From: a bacterium
GTDB lineage: Bacteria; Vulcanimicrobiota; Xenobia; Xenobiales; JADMJV01
Length of the DNA stretch: 64,000 bases
Direction: 5' to 3'
Assembly (NCBI GenBank): GCA_018780265.1
Contig: JADMJV010000068.1
Coordinates: 176,596 to 240,595 of the forward strand
Shown here: positions 1-7,964 of the stretch, in pieces
How the letters are laid out: the number at the start of each line of letters is the position of its first letter
Numbering within the stretch: position 1 is the stretch's first letter
Translations under genes and position numbers: made by a program
The notes under the pieces: model-generated
Told to the model about the DNA's origin: nothing
The model's input: only the letters and a program-made list of their open reading frames with translations
Databases searched by the model: none

Positions 1-282
1 CATATTGGTCGTGCCCACATAATTCGTGCGCAGAGTCTGCAGCGGGTCCTTCTGGTACTTTTCAGGCGACGCCGCGCAGGCCAAATGAAAGATCTGGTCT
101 ACCGGCTCATCCCAGGCAAAGTTTACGTCTGCCTGGACGAGCCTGGCCTGCTCCGGCACATTGTGCTTGAATCCTGTCGATAAGTCGTCAAGAACCGTGA
201 CCTGATGGCCAGTTGCCAGCAACCGTAAAACGAGATTAGAGCCAACAAACCCGGCCCCACCGGTAACCAATATGCGTGCCAT
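1..282 (-). CDS. UDP-glucuronate decarboxylase (UDP-xylose synthase), partial
   Basis: The N-terminal 94 residues of an SDR-family nucleotide-sugar enzyme; the rest lies beyond the window edge. It opens with the Rossmann glycine motif GGAGFVGSN and continues to a HLACAASPEKYQKDP segment followed by TNYVGTTNM. This closely follows the HLACPASPxxYQxxPxxTxxTNxxGTxNM signature of UDP-xylose synthases, which decarboxylate UDP-glucuronate to UDP-xylose using bound NAD. It is divergent from the UDP-glucose dehydrogenase that would make its substrate, which supports the call. The ATG at 282 fits the family N-terminus. The catalytic YxxxK is outside the window. Confidence 0.8.
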   Translation of the reverse strand, partial: MARILVTGGAGFVGSNLVLRLLATGHQVTVLDDLSTGFKHNVPEQARLVQADVNFAWDEPVDQIFHLACAASPEKYQKDPLQTLRTNYVGTTNM

Positions 283-387
283 GGCCAGCCCATTCCAATT
301 TGAGCGGCCCTTACCTTCTCCAGAGCAGGATTCTGCGCCGATGTCCCGCAAAATCGCTGTCCTGAACACAATTGCGAGGACACTGCT

Positions 388-1710
388 ATGAATTTAGCCG
401 TCATTGGCACGGGCTATGTAGGGTTGGTCACCGGGACTTGCCTGGCCGAAATGGGCAACGAAGTCGTTTGCGTCGATATCGATGCCGTTAAGGTGGCCCA
501 ACTGCAGGCCGGAAAAGTGCCCATTTACGAGCCCGGACTGGCCGAACTGCTGGAAGCCAACGTATCCGAGGGGCGCCTCACTTTCACCACCGACAGTCAT
601 AAAGCCATCGCCGATAGCCAGATCGTGATGATCGCTGTAGGCACCCCGCCCCAAGACGATGGCTCTGCCGACCTGTCGGCCGTTTTCGCCGTGGCCGAGA
701 TGGTCGCCAAAGGTCCCTCCGGCAAGCGTCTGCTGGTCACCAAGAGCACCGTGCCGGTGGGCACCTGCCAGGCCCTGCAGACACGAGTGCATCAGTTGGG
801 CCGCCACGATGTGGTGGTGGTCAGCAATCCGGAGTTCCTCAAACAGGGCGACGCGGTTAACGACTTCCTCAAGCCCGAGCGTGTGGTCATAGGTGCCGAT
901 GACCCCGAAGCCGCCCTGCTGATGCAGGAACTGTATGCGCCCTTCCTGCGCACAGGCAACCGAATGATTGTCATGGATATCGCCTCTGCCGAGATGACCA
1001 AGTATGTGGCCAATGCATTTCTGGCCACCAAAATTAGCTTCATGAACGAAATGAGCCGGGTTTGTCATCGGGTGGGCGCCGACATCGAATTGGTCCGCGC
1101 CGGCATCTCCAGCGACAGTCGCATCGGCGACAAGTTCCTCTTCCCCGGCCTGGGATTTGGCGGCTCGTGCTTCCCCAAAGACGTGAAAGCCCTCATTCAG
1201 ACCGGCCAAAAGGTGGGCTGCGACATGAGCATCCTGCGCAGCGTAGACCAGGTTAATGACGAACAGCGACTCACCTTTTTCCACCGCGTCATGGACTACT
1301 TCCAGGGACAGGTGGCCGGCAAGAAGTTGGCCATGTGGGGCCTGGCCTTCAAGCCCCGCACCGACGACACTCGCGAAGCCCCCGCCCTGGCCCTCATTCA
1401 CTGGCTGCTTGAGCGCGGCGCCCAGATTCAAGTCTTCGACCCCAAAGCCATGCCCAAAGTCAAGCAGATGCTGGGCGACAGCGTTGCCTATTACGACAAC
1501 GCTTACGCCGCCCTGGAAGGTAGCGACGGCCTGATCATCGCCACCGAATGGAATGAATTCCGCCGTCCCGACTTCGAGCGCATGCGCAAACTGCTACTCC
1601 ACCCTGTCATCTTTGACGGCCGCAACCTCTACTCACCCGACCGAATGGCCCAACGCGGCTTTGAGTATTTCTGCATCGGACGCCCTGATACCGCCATCAC
1701 CAAAGTCTAG
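388..1710 (+). CDS. ugd: UDP-glucose 6-dehydrogenase
   Basis: A 440-residue protein of full family length that oxidises UDP-glucose to UDP-glucuronate with two NAD+. The N-terminal Rossmann motif is GTGYVGLVTG and the catalytic cysteine lies in GLGFGGSCFPKD. The C-terminal UDP-binding domain carries the typical GLAFKPRTDDTREAP segment. The ATG at 388 has a GAGGA Shine-Dalgarno about 8 nt upstream. UDP-glucuronate would feed the divergent UDP-xylose synthase and the 4-epimerase-type enzyme at 49347-50336. The stop TAG shares the palindrome CTAG (1707-1710) with the stop of the convergent sulfotransferase. Confidence 0.95.
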   Translation: MNLAVIGTGYVGLVTGTCLAEMGNEVVCVDIDAVKVAQLQAGKVPIYEPGLAELLEANVSEGRLTFTTDSHKAIADSQIVMIAVGTPPQDDGSADLSAVFAVAEMVAKGPSGKRLLVTKSTVPVGTCQALQTRVHQLGRHDVVVVSNPEFLKQGDAVNDFLKPERVVIGADDPEAALLMQELYAPFLRTGNRMIVMDIASAEMTKYVANAFLATKISFMNEMSRVCHRVGADIELVRAGISSDSRIGDKFLFPGLGFGGSCFPKDVKALIQTGQKVGCDMSILRSVDQVNDEQRLTFFHRVMDYFQGQVAGKKLAMWGLAFKPRTDDTREAPALALIHWLLERGAQIQVFDPKAMPKVKQMLGDSVAYYDNAYAALEGSDGLIIATEWNEFRRPDFERMRKLLLHPVIFDGRNLYSPDRMAQRGFEYFCIGRPDTAITKV

Positions 1711-2606
1711 CGGGAAGAAAACGGTCCTTCACCACAGCTACATCCCAGTGGGTCACCTTTCGATATATCGATTGGCTTTCGCGCATAACCGAGCCTTTGA
1801 AGCATGCCGGGGTGATTACTCTCTAACTGTTGGAGGTGTTGCGGTGTCAGGTGATTTTCCCAATCACCCGGTTGGCCTTTGCGATAATGATGGCCAGGAT
1901 CTTCATCGCCCAACCTTCTCCCGGAGGCCTTCACCTCAAATCGATTTCGATGAACGACACCCAGTAATCGTTCAGCCGAGATACCGGGTACCCGCAACCC
2001 GGGGAGTCTGAGCCCTCCCCTTACCCGTAAACGACTCCGATTATAGAGGGCCTTAAAATCCTGGGCCAGTCGATCCGACAGCCGCAATTCGTCGGCTCGA
2101 ATCAGGTTGAGAAACTCAAAGATCTTCAAGAATAGGCAGTAAGGCCGAAAGGTCAGATCTTCGAACTTCACCTCCATAATATTTGGCCGAGTGAAATCCC
2201 AAGAATCCAACTCCAAGAGGCGCGGCCTGGCAAACTCAATTTCCTCCACAAGCCCCAACTCTTTGGAGAGCATATTAAGGCGCTCTCGGTGGTGCAGCCA
2301 ATTTTGGCCGATACTTTCCTCGGTATGCGACTTCTTGTGCGAAAAATACCCCGACACGATAATGTCCCGAGGGTCCCGAATAATATGAAAGCCGAGAAAG
2401 TCATCCAGAGTTTCAGCGTGCTCAATACTCGCATTCTCAACGAGAAGCACTTGCAGGCGTTCTTGGCGAACAAAGTCACGCAACTGGCCTCCAACCATGG
2501 GTTGGGGTAGACGCCTAAAACGAAGTCCTAGTTCTATGGAAACAGACTCAAGAATACCTGAAACCCACTGTGTAGCACACTTATGGTGACCAAAGAAGAT
2601 AACCAT
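1707..2606 (-). CDS. Sulfotransferase family protein
   Basis: 299 residues. The N-terminal GHHKCATQWV (about residues 6-15) resembles the 5'-phosphosulfate-binding loop of PAPS-dependent sulfotransferases. HIIRDPRDIIVSGYFSHKKSH (about 93-113) resembles the 3'-phosphate-binding RDPRD...S motif. Such enzymes move sulfate from PAPS to a carbohydrate, lipid or protein hydroxyl. In this locus a glycan acceptor is likely but not shown. A GAGGAAG Shine-Dalgarno lies just upstream of the ATG at 2606. The gene is a single unit convergent with ugd. Acceptor specificity cannot be read from sequence. Confidence 0.8.
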   Translation of the reverse strand: MVIFFGHHKCATQWVSGILESVSIELGLRFRRLPQPMVGGQLRDFVRQERLQVLLVENASIEHAETLDDFLGFHIIRDPRDIIVSGYFSHKKSHTEESIGQNWLHHRERLNMLSKELGLVEEIEFARPRLLELDSWDFTRPNIMEVKFEDLTFRPYCLFLKIFEFLNLIRADELRLSDRLAQDFKALYNRSRLRVRGGLRLPGLRVPGISAERLLGVVHRNRFEVKASGRRLGDEDPGHHYRKGQPGDWENHLTPQHLQQLESNHPGMLQRLGYARKPIDISKGDPLGCSCGEGPFSSR

Positions 2607-3232
2607 CCGCTTCCTCTCAATCCGACTGAATTCACATTGGATATTCCATAATGCATTTCCTTTTAAGAATCCACAAATTTTACATGACCAGCACCCTGTC
2701 CCACCGATGCCCGCGCGTGGTTCTTGCCAGTAATGCTTCCGTCGGAGACAATCAGCGGAGCAAAAATGCTCTCAGGTCAGGCTGCTTCTCTTTCCCCTTC
2801 TGTGCTGCCACAAGAAAGAGCGGAAGCGGGAGCCCACATCCATAGTACCGTATTGCCGTAGGGTCGGCGGATCTCATGCTGGCGCTGGCCGGTTAAGCCA
2901 CGCCAGTTTTCAATGTTCTAGCGCAGATACATAGGTAGATCATCGCAAAACCTTGACCAAACTTTGGGTTTTCTATTCCGCCAGCGTGCATGAGAATTCC
3001 GGCTTCTCAACCATCCGAACTCCCCACCATCATGGCTGGGGCACTATCGTCTGATGACCGGAGTTGCACCGTTGGCCCCGATCGCATTGTTTCCCTCGCC
3101 CGACGATAGCCCGTACTGTACAATGGGGTAGTTGCCCACGCAGGGGTGCGAACAGGCTGGGTCAGTTCGTATCAGCCCTCATCCCGTCCCTGCCTGACAG
3201 GGTAGCCCCACAATCTGCAGAAAAAGCAACGC
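2607..3232. other. Gene-free stretch, 626 bp
   Basis: No convincing coding region on either strand. The only sizeable open frame (2651-2845) has no Shine-Dalgarno, no recognisable motif and an implausible composition. A TACAAT hexamer at 3119-3124 lacks a well-placed -35 box. I see no tRNA, hairpin terminator or repeat. The stretch marks the boundary between the sugar-nucleotide genes and the accessory island. Confidence 0.5.
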
Positions 3233-3889
3233 ATGTCGCTAGAACAACCACGTGAGTACCCTCGGGGAGACACTCTGCCCGACAGTGATGGAGTGCCTAT
3301 GGAGTCCGAATGGGTCTGCGACCAAACGCGCATTTATTTAGTCGAGCCTCTGCGCCACTACTACCGCGAGCGCCAGATTGTAGCCTTTGTTGGCGGCAAT
3401 TCTTTCGTCTACTACCCCCCAGATGCCAAGTATCTAGGACCCGATTTCTACGTGGTTCGGGGCGGAACCCAGGGAAAGCAAACCAAGTGGGTGCCCTGGG
3501 AGGAAGGTGGACTGCTGCCCACCACTGTCATCGAATTTCTCTCTGACAGCACCGAATCCCGGGACCGGGGCGAAAAGTTCTGCATCTACCGCGACGTTTT
3601 CAAGACCGAAGACTATTTCTTGATCGACCCGGAAACTCTCTACATCGAGGCCTACCATTTGGAGAAGGGCCACTACGTGGCCAATCCCCCTAATCCAGAC
3701 GGCTGGTTCTTTGTCAGGTCTTTGGGCCTTTTTCTGGGCGTCTCCGGTCCCTGGATACGCCTGCGGACGCCCGAAGGAGAACTCCTCACAAGCGGACGCG
3801 AGTCCGCACAAGCCGAGCGACTGCGCGCGGACAAGGCGGAGGCCGAGTTGCAGGCGTTGAAAGAACAACTTAACCGCCTCAAAGGTTAG
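3233..3889 (+). CDS. Uma2 family (DUF820) putative endonuclease
   Basis: 218 residues. The core follows the Uma2 pattern of the PD-(D/E)XK nuclease fold: GPDFYVVRGG, then TVIEFLSDSTESRDRGEKF with the acidic residue and lysine, then YFLIDPE. The C-terminus (about 185-218) is a charged helix rich in Ala, Glu, Lys and Gln that probably forms a coiled coil. Uma2 proteins are abundant in cyanobacteria and some other lineages. Their function is not established; nuclease activity is inferred from the fold. It stands alone, without a Shine-Dalgarno at the ATG. A second Uma2 gene lies convergently downstream. Confidence 0.8.
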   Translation: MSLEQPREYPRGDTLPDSDGVPMESEWVCDQTRIYLVEPLRHYYRERQIVAFVGGNSFVYYPPDAKYLGPDFYVVRGGTQGKQTKWVPWEEGGLLPTTVIEFLSDSTESRDRGEKFCIYRDVFKTEDYFLIDPETLYIEAYHLEKGHYVANPPNPDGWFFVRSLGLFLGVSGPWIRLRTPEGELLTSGRESAQAERLRADKAEAELQALKEQLNRLKG

Positions 3890-4207
3890 GCCGCCACCCG
3901 AGCTCTTTTTTGCTCCCCTACATTCAGTGGCGCGACTATCACGCGGTGAACTTGGGCGAGGGCTGCCTTTAAGGGGCGATCGAGTCCCACTGACGGCTGA
4001 ATTGCTCCAGTGAACTCGACGTGCTGGCCAGGGTCAGGAGTTTCCCCAAAGTGGCCAGTTCCTCGACGCCAGACAGGCGCTCCATTAACTCCGACGGCTT
4101 CCGGTTTCTCTCATCCGGGGGTCGAAGACTTTGCCGGCAAAACTCCGGCTCAATCCCGTCTCCGCGAGCTGGCGCAACGGGGCCGGGCCACAAACCAACT
4201 CGGGCCT
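3890..4207. other. Gap between two Uma2 genes, possible decayed ORF
   Basis: 318 bp between convergent Uma2 genes. A reverse frame (3969-4193, TTG start) encodes 74 residues. Its C-terminal part, SELMERLSGVEELATLGKLL followed by a Ser-Leu-Glu segment, loosely resembles the tail of Rpn/PD-(D/E)XK-type proteins. There is no Shine-Dalgarno and the N-terminal half is Pro/Gly-rich, so I treat it as a possible remnant, not a gene. No terminator hairpin was found. Confidence 0.3.
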
Positions 4208-5029
4208 CTAAATCTCGTCAGGGTCAACCCCCAGCTCAGCCAGACGCCGGGCCAGCCGCTCGGCCCGCTCCCGCGCCAACTTGGCCTGCTCCCGCGCCAA
4301 CTTGGCCTGCTCCTGCGCCAACTTGGCCTGCTCCTGCGCCAACTTGGCCTGCTCCTGCGCCTGCTCGACTCGCTCCTGCGCCTGCTCGGCACGCGCACGC
4401 TCCTGCTCGGCCCGCTCAGTCCCCGTCAGCAACAGATTGCCTTCAAGATCCGTGAAGCGCACCCAGGTGCCCGACATCTGGGCATAGGCGCCCTCCCAAA
4501 GACACAACTTCAGCCCCAAAAGATCCAGGCCCACGAAGGGGTCGAGCAACTCCACCAGTTGCCCCGCCCGCATCTCAAAAAGACGCAGACGGCGCTTCTT
4601 ATTCAGCACCCCGGTCGGATCAAAAATGGCGTAATAGGCCACCCGTATTCGGGCATAGTCAGCCAGCTTGGTGCTGTCCTCGCCTCCCTTGCGATTGGAG
4701 ACAATTTCCAGCGCCAGATCCGGGGGCTTGCCATATCGCCAGATGAAATACGAACGGTTGCGCTTCTCCCAAATGTCCTCCGGAAAAGTCACATCCAGGC
4801 TCAACAGGAAGTCCGGCACCAACGGCTCAATCTCGGGCGAGGAGTACAGACCCACGTTGACCATGGCAACAAACGGACCTTCTCGAGTATAAGAGGTCTC
4901 CAGACAGTCGCTTAACAGCTTCTGCTGGCGCTCCGAAAACGGATTATCCACGGGGGTGTCATCCTCCGTGACCAGGTGTTCGACATCCGGTTCCTCGACC
5001 GGTTCGATTGCATTCGCAGGCTCGCCCAT
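4208..5029 (-). CDS. Uma2 family protein with C-terminal heptad repeats
   Basis: 273 residues. The Uma2 core (about 60-185) includes LVPDFLLSLDV, LALEIVSNRKGGEDSTKL with the Glu...Lys pair, and YYAIFDPTG. After it comes a long charged helix holding repeats of EQAKLAQ/EQAKLAR, encoded by a 21-bp tandem repeat at 4271-4354; an extended coiled coil is expected. The ATG at 5029 has a strong AAAGGAAG Shine-Dalgarno. It differs greatly from the Uma2 at 3233, so the two are not a recent duplication. Biochemical role is unknown for the family. Confidence 0.8.
   Translation of the reverse strand: MGEPANAIEPVEEPDVEHLVTEDDTPVDNPFSERQQKLLSDCLETSYTREGPFVAMVNVGLYSSPEIEPLVPDFLLSLDVTFPEDIWEKRNRSYFIWRYGKPPDLALEIVSNRKGGEDSTKLADYARIRVAYYAIFDPTGVLNKKRRLRLFEMRAGQLVELLDPFVGLDLLGLKLCLWEGAYAQMSGTWVRFTDLEGNLLLTGTERAEQERARAEQAQERVEQAQEQAKLAQEQAKLAQEQAKLAREQAKLARERAERLARRLAELGVDPDEI
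4271..4354. repeat. Tandem 21-bp repeat, four units
   Basis: Four head-to-tail copies of a 21-bp unit (ccgcgccaacttggcctgct plus c, with C/T changes at its second base) inside the Uma2 gene on the reverse strand. Each unit encodes one heptad of the coiled-coil tail. In-frame length variation of this array between strains would be expected. Confidence 0.9.
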
Positions 5030-5071
5030 AGTGGCTTCCTTTCTTCCTCAGCCGGTCCAGCGCCTGCGACT

Positions 5072-5500
5072 TCATCGGGTCGAGTGCACTCGATCATATT
5101 CCTCGACCGCCGCCTGCCACTCGTCCAGATCCTGCTGGGAGATCAGGTCCACATTCTCCTCGCTGACCAACCTGCCCGTCTTCTCAAAGGCATAGATGAA
5201 GCAAGGGGGCAGCCCGGCCTCCCGCATCGCCTGGGAGAGTCTGTGCTCCAGGTGCTCGGGCTCGTCCCAGAACAACCTGTCTTGCGGCCCTGGCTCCCGG
5301 CCAAAGGTCTCTCGGAAGTCCTGCACCTGCATTTGAATCAACTTGTGGGTCTCGTCGTCTAGAGGAATCTCCCGCCGGATCTCACCCTCCGACGTTCGCA
5401 TATACCTGAATCTCTTAGCGTAGCAGCAATGCTTGTACTTCCTGCCCGAGCCGCAAGGACACACCTCATTCCGCCCCACTTTCACGCGTTCTCCCGCCAT
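5072..5500 (-). CDS. SEC-C metal-binding motif protein
   Basis: 142 residues. Residues 9-27 hold the SEC-C zinc motif: NEVCPCGSGRKYKHCC (Cys-x-Cys ... Cys-Cys), as found at the C-terminus of SecA and in many small proteins of unknown role. The rest is a mostly helical acidic domain. I place the start at the ATG at 5500 because an AAAGGAGCG Shine-Dalgarno sits about 5 nt upstream; a longer frame to 5569 lacks one. It lies 42 bp upstream of the Uma2 gene and may be co-transcribed with it. A partner protein or nucleic acid is likely but unidentified. Confidence 0.8.
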   Translation of the reverse strand: MAGERVKVGRNEVCPCGSGRKYKHCCYAKRFRYMRTSEGEIRREIPLDDETHKLIQMQVQDFRETFGREPGPQDRLFWDEPEHLEHRLSQAMREAGLPPCFIYAFEKTGRLVSEENVDLISQQDLDEWQAAVEEYDRVHSTR

Positions 5501-5686
5501 ACATCGCTCCTTTCGGTTCATCCAAAGGAGTCTAGCAGGTGGTTGAGGTCGGCGGTGTAGCCATTCCATGAGCGCTGTTAAATCTTAGCGCCAGTTTGCC
5601 ACCCTCAGGACAAGGATCGGCAAAGGTACTGTCGTAGAGTCATAGCCGCAGGGTAGCCGAACCTTTTCTACCAAAGTACTACAAGC

Positions 5687-6271
5687 TCAGTAGTCGTCCT
5701 CTTCGGGTAGAATCTCTCTGCCAACCCAGTGTCGCCATTCGTCCAAGATCGGCGGTTCTTCTTGAGCCAGGATGTCGGCAACGGGTCCAGTCTCGCACTT
5801 GAGAGCGGGATACGACAACAGCAAGATCGCCAGATCTCTCGAGTCAGTCATCGCCTTTGGCCGGCCACGCCGACGGTAACTTGCAACCACTTTCGAGGCG
5901 ATCAAAGGGGCGATTGCCAGTACGGGGATTCCCGCCATGGTAACGCAGGGAGGCAGCGATTCAACCTGACGAATGTCAACCAGATGTCGATTTCCTAGCT
6001 CACCTTTTCTGACCTGATAGACTCTTAATCCGTGCCCCTGCTCCGCTTGTCGAACTCTGATCGCAACGTGAAATCGCTCGGCCAGGTGAGCCCGCAATTG
6101 CTCGGCAAATACGGCCGCTGCCGTAGACATAATATCAACATCTTGGGTAGCTCGGGGTTCGCCCGCGTAAGCGTTTACCGCGTGCGCTCCAAAAAGGACC
6201 GTGTCAACCCGGCCCTTGAGAAAGTCGAGCACTGCCTCGTGAATGACCGCCAGGGGCAGTGGATCCTTCAC
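5687..6271 (-). CDS. AbiEii/DUF6036-like nucleotidyltransferase
   Basis: 194 residues. The segment LFGAHAVNAYAGEPRATQDV followed by DI matches the G-x-x-A...R.T.D(V/I)D core of minimal nucleotidyltransferases such as AbiEii-type toxins and related sugar- or tRNA-modifying NTases. A later ALIASKVVASYRRRGRPKAMTD region, with Lys and RD, fits the helical C-domain of that group. I chose GTG 6271 because CAGGAG precedes it with 6-nt spacing; the longer TTG start lacks a Shine-Dalgarno. No adjacent AbiEi-like antitoxin is present, so a toxin role is uncertain. Confidence 0.7.
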   Translation of the reverse strand: MKDPLPLAVIHEAVLDFLKGRVDTVLFGAHAVNAYAGEPRATQDVDIMSTAAAVFAEQLRAHLAERFHVAIRVRQAEQGHGLRVYQVRKGELGNRHLVDIRQVESLPPCVTMAGIPVLAIAPLIASKVVASYRRRGRPKAMTDSRDLAILLLSYPALKCETGPVADILAQEEPPILDEWRHWVGREILPEEDDY

Positions 6272-6395
6272 GGCATACTCCTGAAACGACAGACATCCGC
6301 TGCTGAATTGCACTCCCAAAGCTTACACTGCCGTCAACCTCTTGTCATCCTGCTGCATGCTAGCTCTCTAGTAGTGTCGGGCGTCGGAGCTCTCT

Positions 6396-6734
6396 CTAGG
6401 ACGTGGCTTTAAAGTCCTCCACCATGGCCTTCCGGAGCACGTCGTTCAGACGCGTCTGGTAGCCCCGGCCTCCCCTCTTGAGCCAGAGCAGCACGTCTGC
6501 ATCAAGCTTGACGGAGATGGGCACTTTTTTGGGCCTATACAGGTCACTCAGAGGAATGCGCCTTGCCCATTCCTCTTCGGTCATCTCCGGGATGTCCGAG
6601 AGGTCTATGCCTTCATCTGTCATTTGAGCCAGGCGCTGTAGCCGTGCTTCCTGCTCAGGAGTCCTGCAGCGATTGCGAATCTCCTCCGCGGTCAACTCCA
6701 CAAGTTTGGAGGTTCCTGCTTGTTTCTTAACCAT
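6396..6734 (-). CDS. brnA: BrnA family antitoxin
   Basis: 112 residues. The C-terminal half holds the BrnA pattern KKVPISVKLDADVLLWLKR followed by GYQTRLNDVLRKAM, which matches the ribbon-helix-helix-type DNA-binding domain of BrnA. The N-terminal half is an acidic region expected to wrap the toxin. The ATG at 6734 has an AGGAAG Shine-Dalgarno, and the gene overlaps the 3' end of brnT by 8 nt, the usual toxin-first order. BrnA neutralises BrnT and, with it, represses the shared promoter. The perfect inverted repeat at 7014-7039 is a likely operator. Confidence 0.9.
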   Translation of the reverse strand: MVKKQAGTSKLVELTAEEIRNRCRTPEQEARLQRLAQMTDEGIDLSDIPEMTEEEWARRIPLSDLYRPKKVPISVKLDADVLLWLKRGGRGYQTRLNDVLRKAMVEDFKATS

Positions 6735-7008
6735 AGAGCTTCCTCTCTCCACGCGTGGCGCGTCGGGCCGAGATGATGCGTGTCTCAAATTCACTGGGGA
6801 GCGAGAAGACGACGACAGTTATCATTCGGCCGTTAAGCAATTTGACGCGACCCATCGCTTTGTAGCGGTCTTCGCCGCCTTCTCGGCGGGAAAACACCAC
6901 CGCCACTTTCGAATCGAAAAACACCTCCACAGCCGTTTCGAAGTCGATTCCGTGCTTCAGAACGTTGCTGGCGTTCTTGTTCGAATCCCAGGTGAATTTG
7001 ATTTCCAC
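6727..7008 (-). CDS. brnT: BrnT family ribonuclease toxin
   Basis: 93 residues of standard BrnT length. The N-terminal FTWDSNKNASNVLKHGIDF segment with its WDxxKxxxNxxKHGI(D/S)F core is diagnostic, and ARRATRGERKLYG is the typical BrnT end. BrnT is a RelE-fold RNase that inhibits translation. The GTG at 7008 is forced, because a TGA lies two codons upstream in frame. There is no Shine-Dalgarno, and a -10 box ends 6 nt before the start, so the mRNA may be leaderless. It is translationally coupled to brnA by an 8-nt overlap. Confidence 0.92.
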   Translation of the reverse strand: MEIKFTWDSNKNASNVLKHGIDFETAVEVFFDSKVAVVFSRREGGEDRYKAMGRVKLLNGRMITVVVFSLPSEFETRIISARRATRGERKLYG

Positions 7009-7013
7009 AGGTC

Positions 7014-7039
7014 AAGTATATATCCAAAAGTATATACTT
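7014..7039. promoter_or_regulatory. Perfect inverted repeat, candidate BrnA operator
   Basis: Arms aagtatata (7014-7022) and tatatactt (7031-7039) are exact reverse complements separated by 8 nt. The repeat overlaps the predicted -10 and spacer of the brnT promoter, a position well suited to autorepression by BrnA or the BrnTA complex. Confidence 0.65.
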
Positions 7040-7044
7040 TGCAA
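7015..7044 (-). promoter_or_regulatory. Predicted brnTA promoter, leaderless geometry
   Basis: Read on the reverse strand: -35 TTGCAA (7039-7044), 18-bp spacer, -10 TATACT (7015-7020). The GTG start begins 7 nt after the -10, where transcription is normally expected to begin. No Shine-Dalgarno can fit between. Confidence 0.55.
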
Positions 7045-7340
7045 TAGGCGAGACGGAGACGCAGATGAGCGCCCACTTCGGTCTTCTGCTGCCTTAGCCA
7101 GTGAACAAGGCCGCTGAATGGAACTTCATTCTGATGCATGCTCGGCCTGGCCTGCGGCGTAGCCTTCCAAGTAGTTTGTCAGGATCTTTGCAAAAATCTT
7201 GAAAATAGAAATTCCAGCCATCCATCGCGACGAGCCTCCTCCAGTCGATCCTTGTCTTGTTGCTGTTCTTGGCCCGTTTCCCAATGAGTTCGCGAACCCA
7301 GGGAGTTTCCCAAGCCCCAAGCCTTCGTGCTCCGGTTGCG
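7045..7340. other. Intergenic stretch with a doubtful short ORF
   Basis: 296 bp between brnT and the unknown gene ending at 7341. A reverse frame, GTG at 7344 to 7126, encodes 72 residues and would overlap the upstream stop as GTGA. Its Gly/Ser/Thr-rich first half, lack of homologous motifs and lack of a Shine-Dalgarno make coding weak. Its last part (ISIFKIFAKILTNYLEGY) could be an amphipathic helix. I leave it uncalled. Confidence 0.3.
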
Positions 7341-7955
7341 TCACGTCCCCGGGTCCTCTCCGATAGTGCGCTCAGCCAAGGCTAGAAATCGCTCGCGATC
7401 ATGGGCAACAAAATCCTCAATCACCGCCATTACAAGGCCGGTGTATTGCTCGGCCGTGGCGGTGGCTGCCAGGCAGCAAAAATAGGCCCCCAGCAACTCC
7501 TTCCAGTCCACGCCCAGCAGATAAGAACCGCCCTCGTCCCCGAAGAACACAATATCGCGGTCCCCGCTATCGATCATACGCAGGAGCTCGAATAGCGACT
7601 CAAAGCCCTGTCGTGCTTGGGGCCCGCTAGCTTTCATGCATTCAGCAAAGAGACGACCGCACTCGGCAAGCCAGGTGTCGGTGCCGCGTGAAGTCTCATG
7701 GCAGTTCTTGTAGTTGACCTCAAAGCTCTCGTAGTATTGACCAGCCAGGCTGGCCTTGTGAAACTCGGCTACCGATTCGAGCAGAGGCTGGGGCGCCAGG
7801 GCTGCCAGATTCCATCGCGGCAGAGACTGGATCAGCGAAGTGAGGGAGTCGGCAGGCAGCGCCTCAAGAGCCCGATCCATGAAATTCAACAGATCGTCTC
7901 TATCCAGCCTGCGCAGGTGCACCTGCAGGCGGCCCAGGTCAACGTCGTAAGCCAA
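7341..7955 (-). CDS. Hypothetical helical protein
   Basis: 204 residues that I do not recognise. It is mostly helical, acidic and Leu-rich, with cysteines scattered in the C-terminal half (YKNCHET, AECGRLFAECM, YFCCLA). There is no signal peptide or membrane segment. It starts at TTG 7955, 9 bp after the UDP-GlcNAc-type dehydrogenase stop, so it probably shares that transcript. The frame is well supported by its length and codon pattern. A regulatory or scaffold role is possible, but nothing in the sequence shows it. Confidence 0.6.
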   Translation of the reverse strand: MAYDVDLGRLQVHLRRLDRDDLLNFMDRALEALPADSLTSLIQSLPRWNLAALAPQPLLESVAEFHKASLAGQYYESFEVNYKNCHETSRGTDTWLAECGRLFAECMKASGPQARQGFESLFELLRMIDSGDRDIVFFGDEGGSYLLGVDWKELLGAYFCCLAATATAEQYTGLVMAVIEDFVAHDRERFLALAERTIGEDPGT

Positions 7956-7964
7956 CCCCAGAGC

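Noticed and set aside
394..1431. 345-residue open frame antisense to ugd
   Set aside because: It is a GC-rich mirror of a strongly coding gene; no motif and no Shine-Dalgarno.
2651..2845. 64-residue ORF in the gap after the sulfotransferase
   Set aside because: No Shine-Dalgarno, no motif, composition unlike neighbouring proteins.
4271..4354. CRISPR-like repeats
   Set aside because: Repeats are directly adjacent without spacers and encode a coiled-coil heptad.
4010..4915. 301-residue forward frame opposite the second Uma2 gene
   Set aside because: Its Leu/Pro-rich repeats are the antisense of the 21-bp coiled-coil repeat in a well-supported Uma2 gene.
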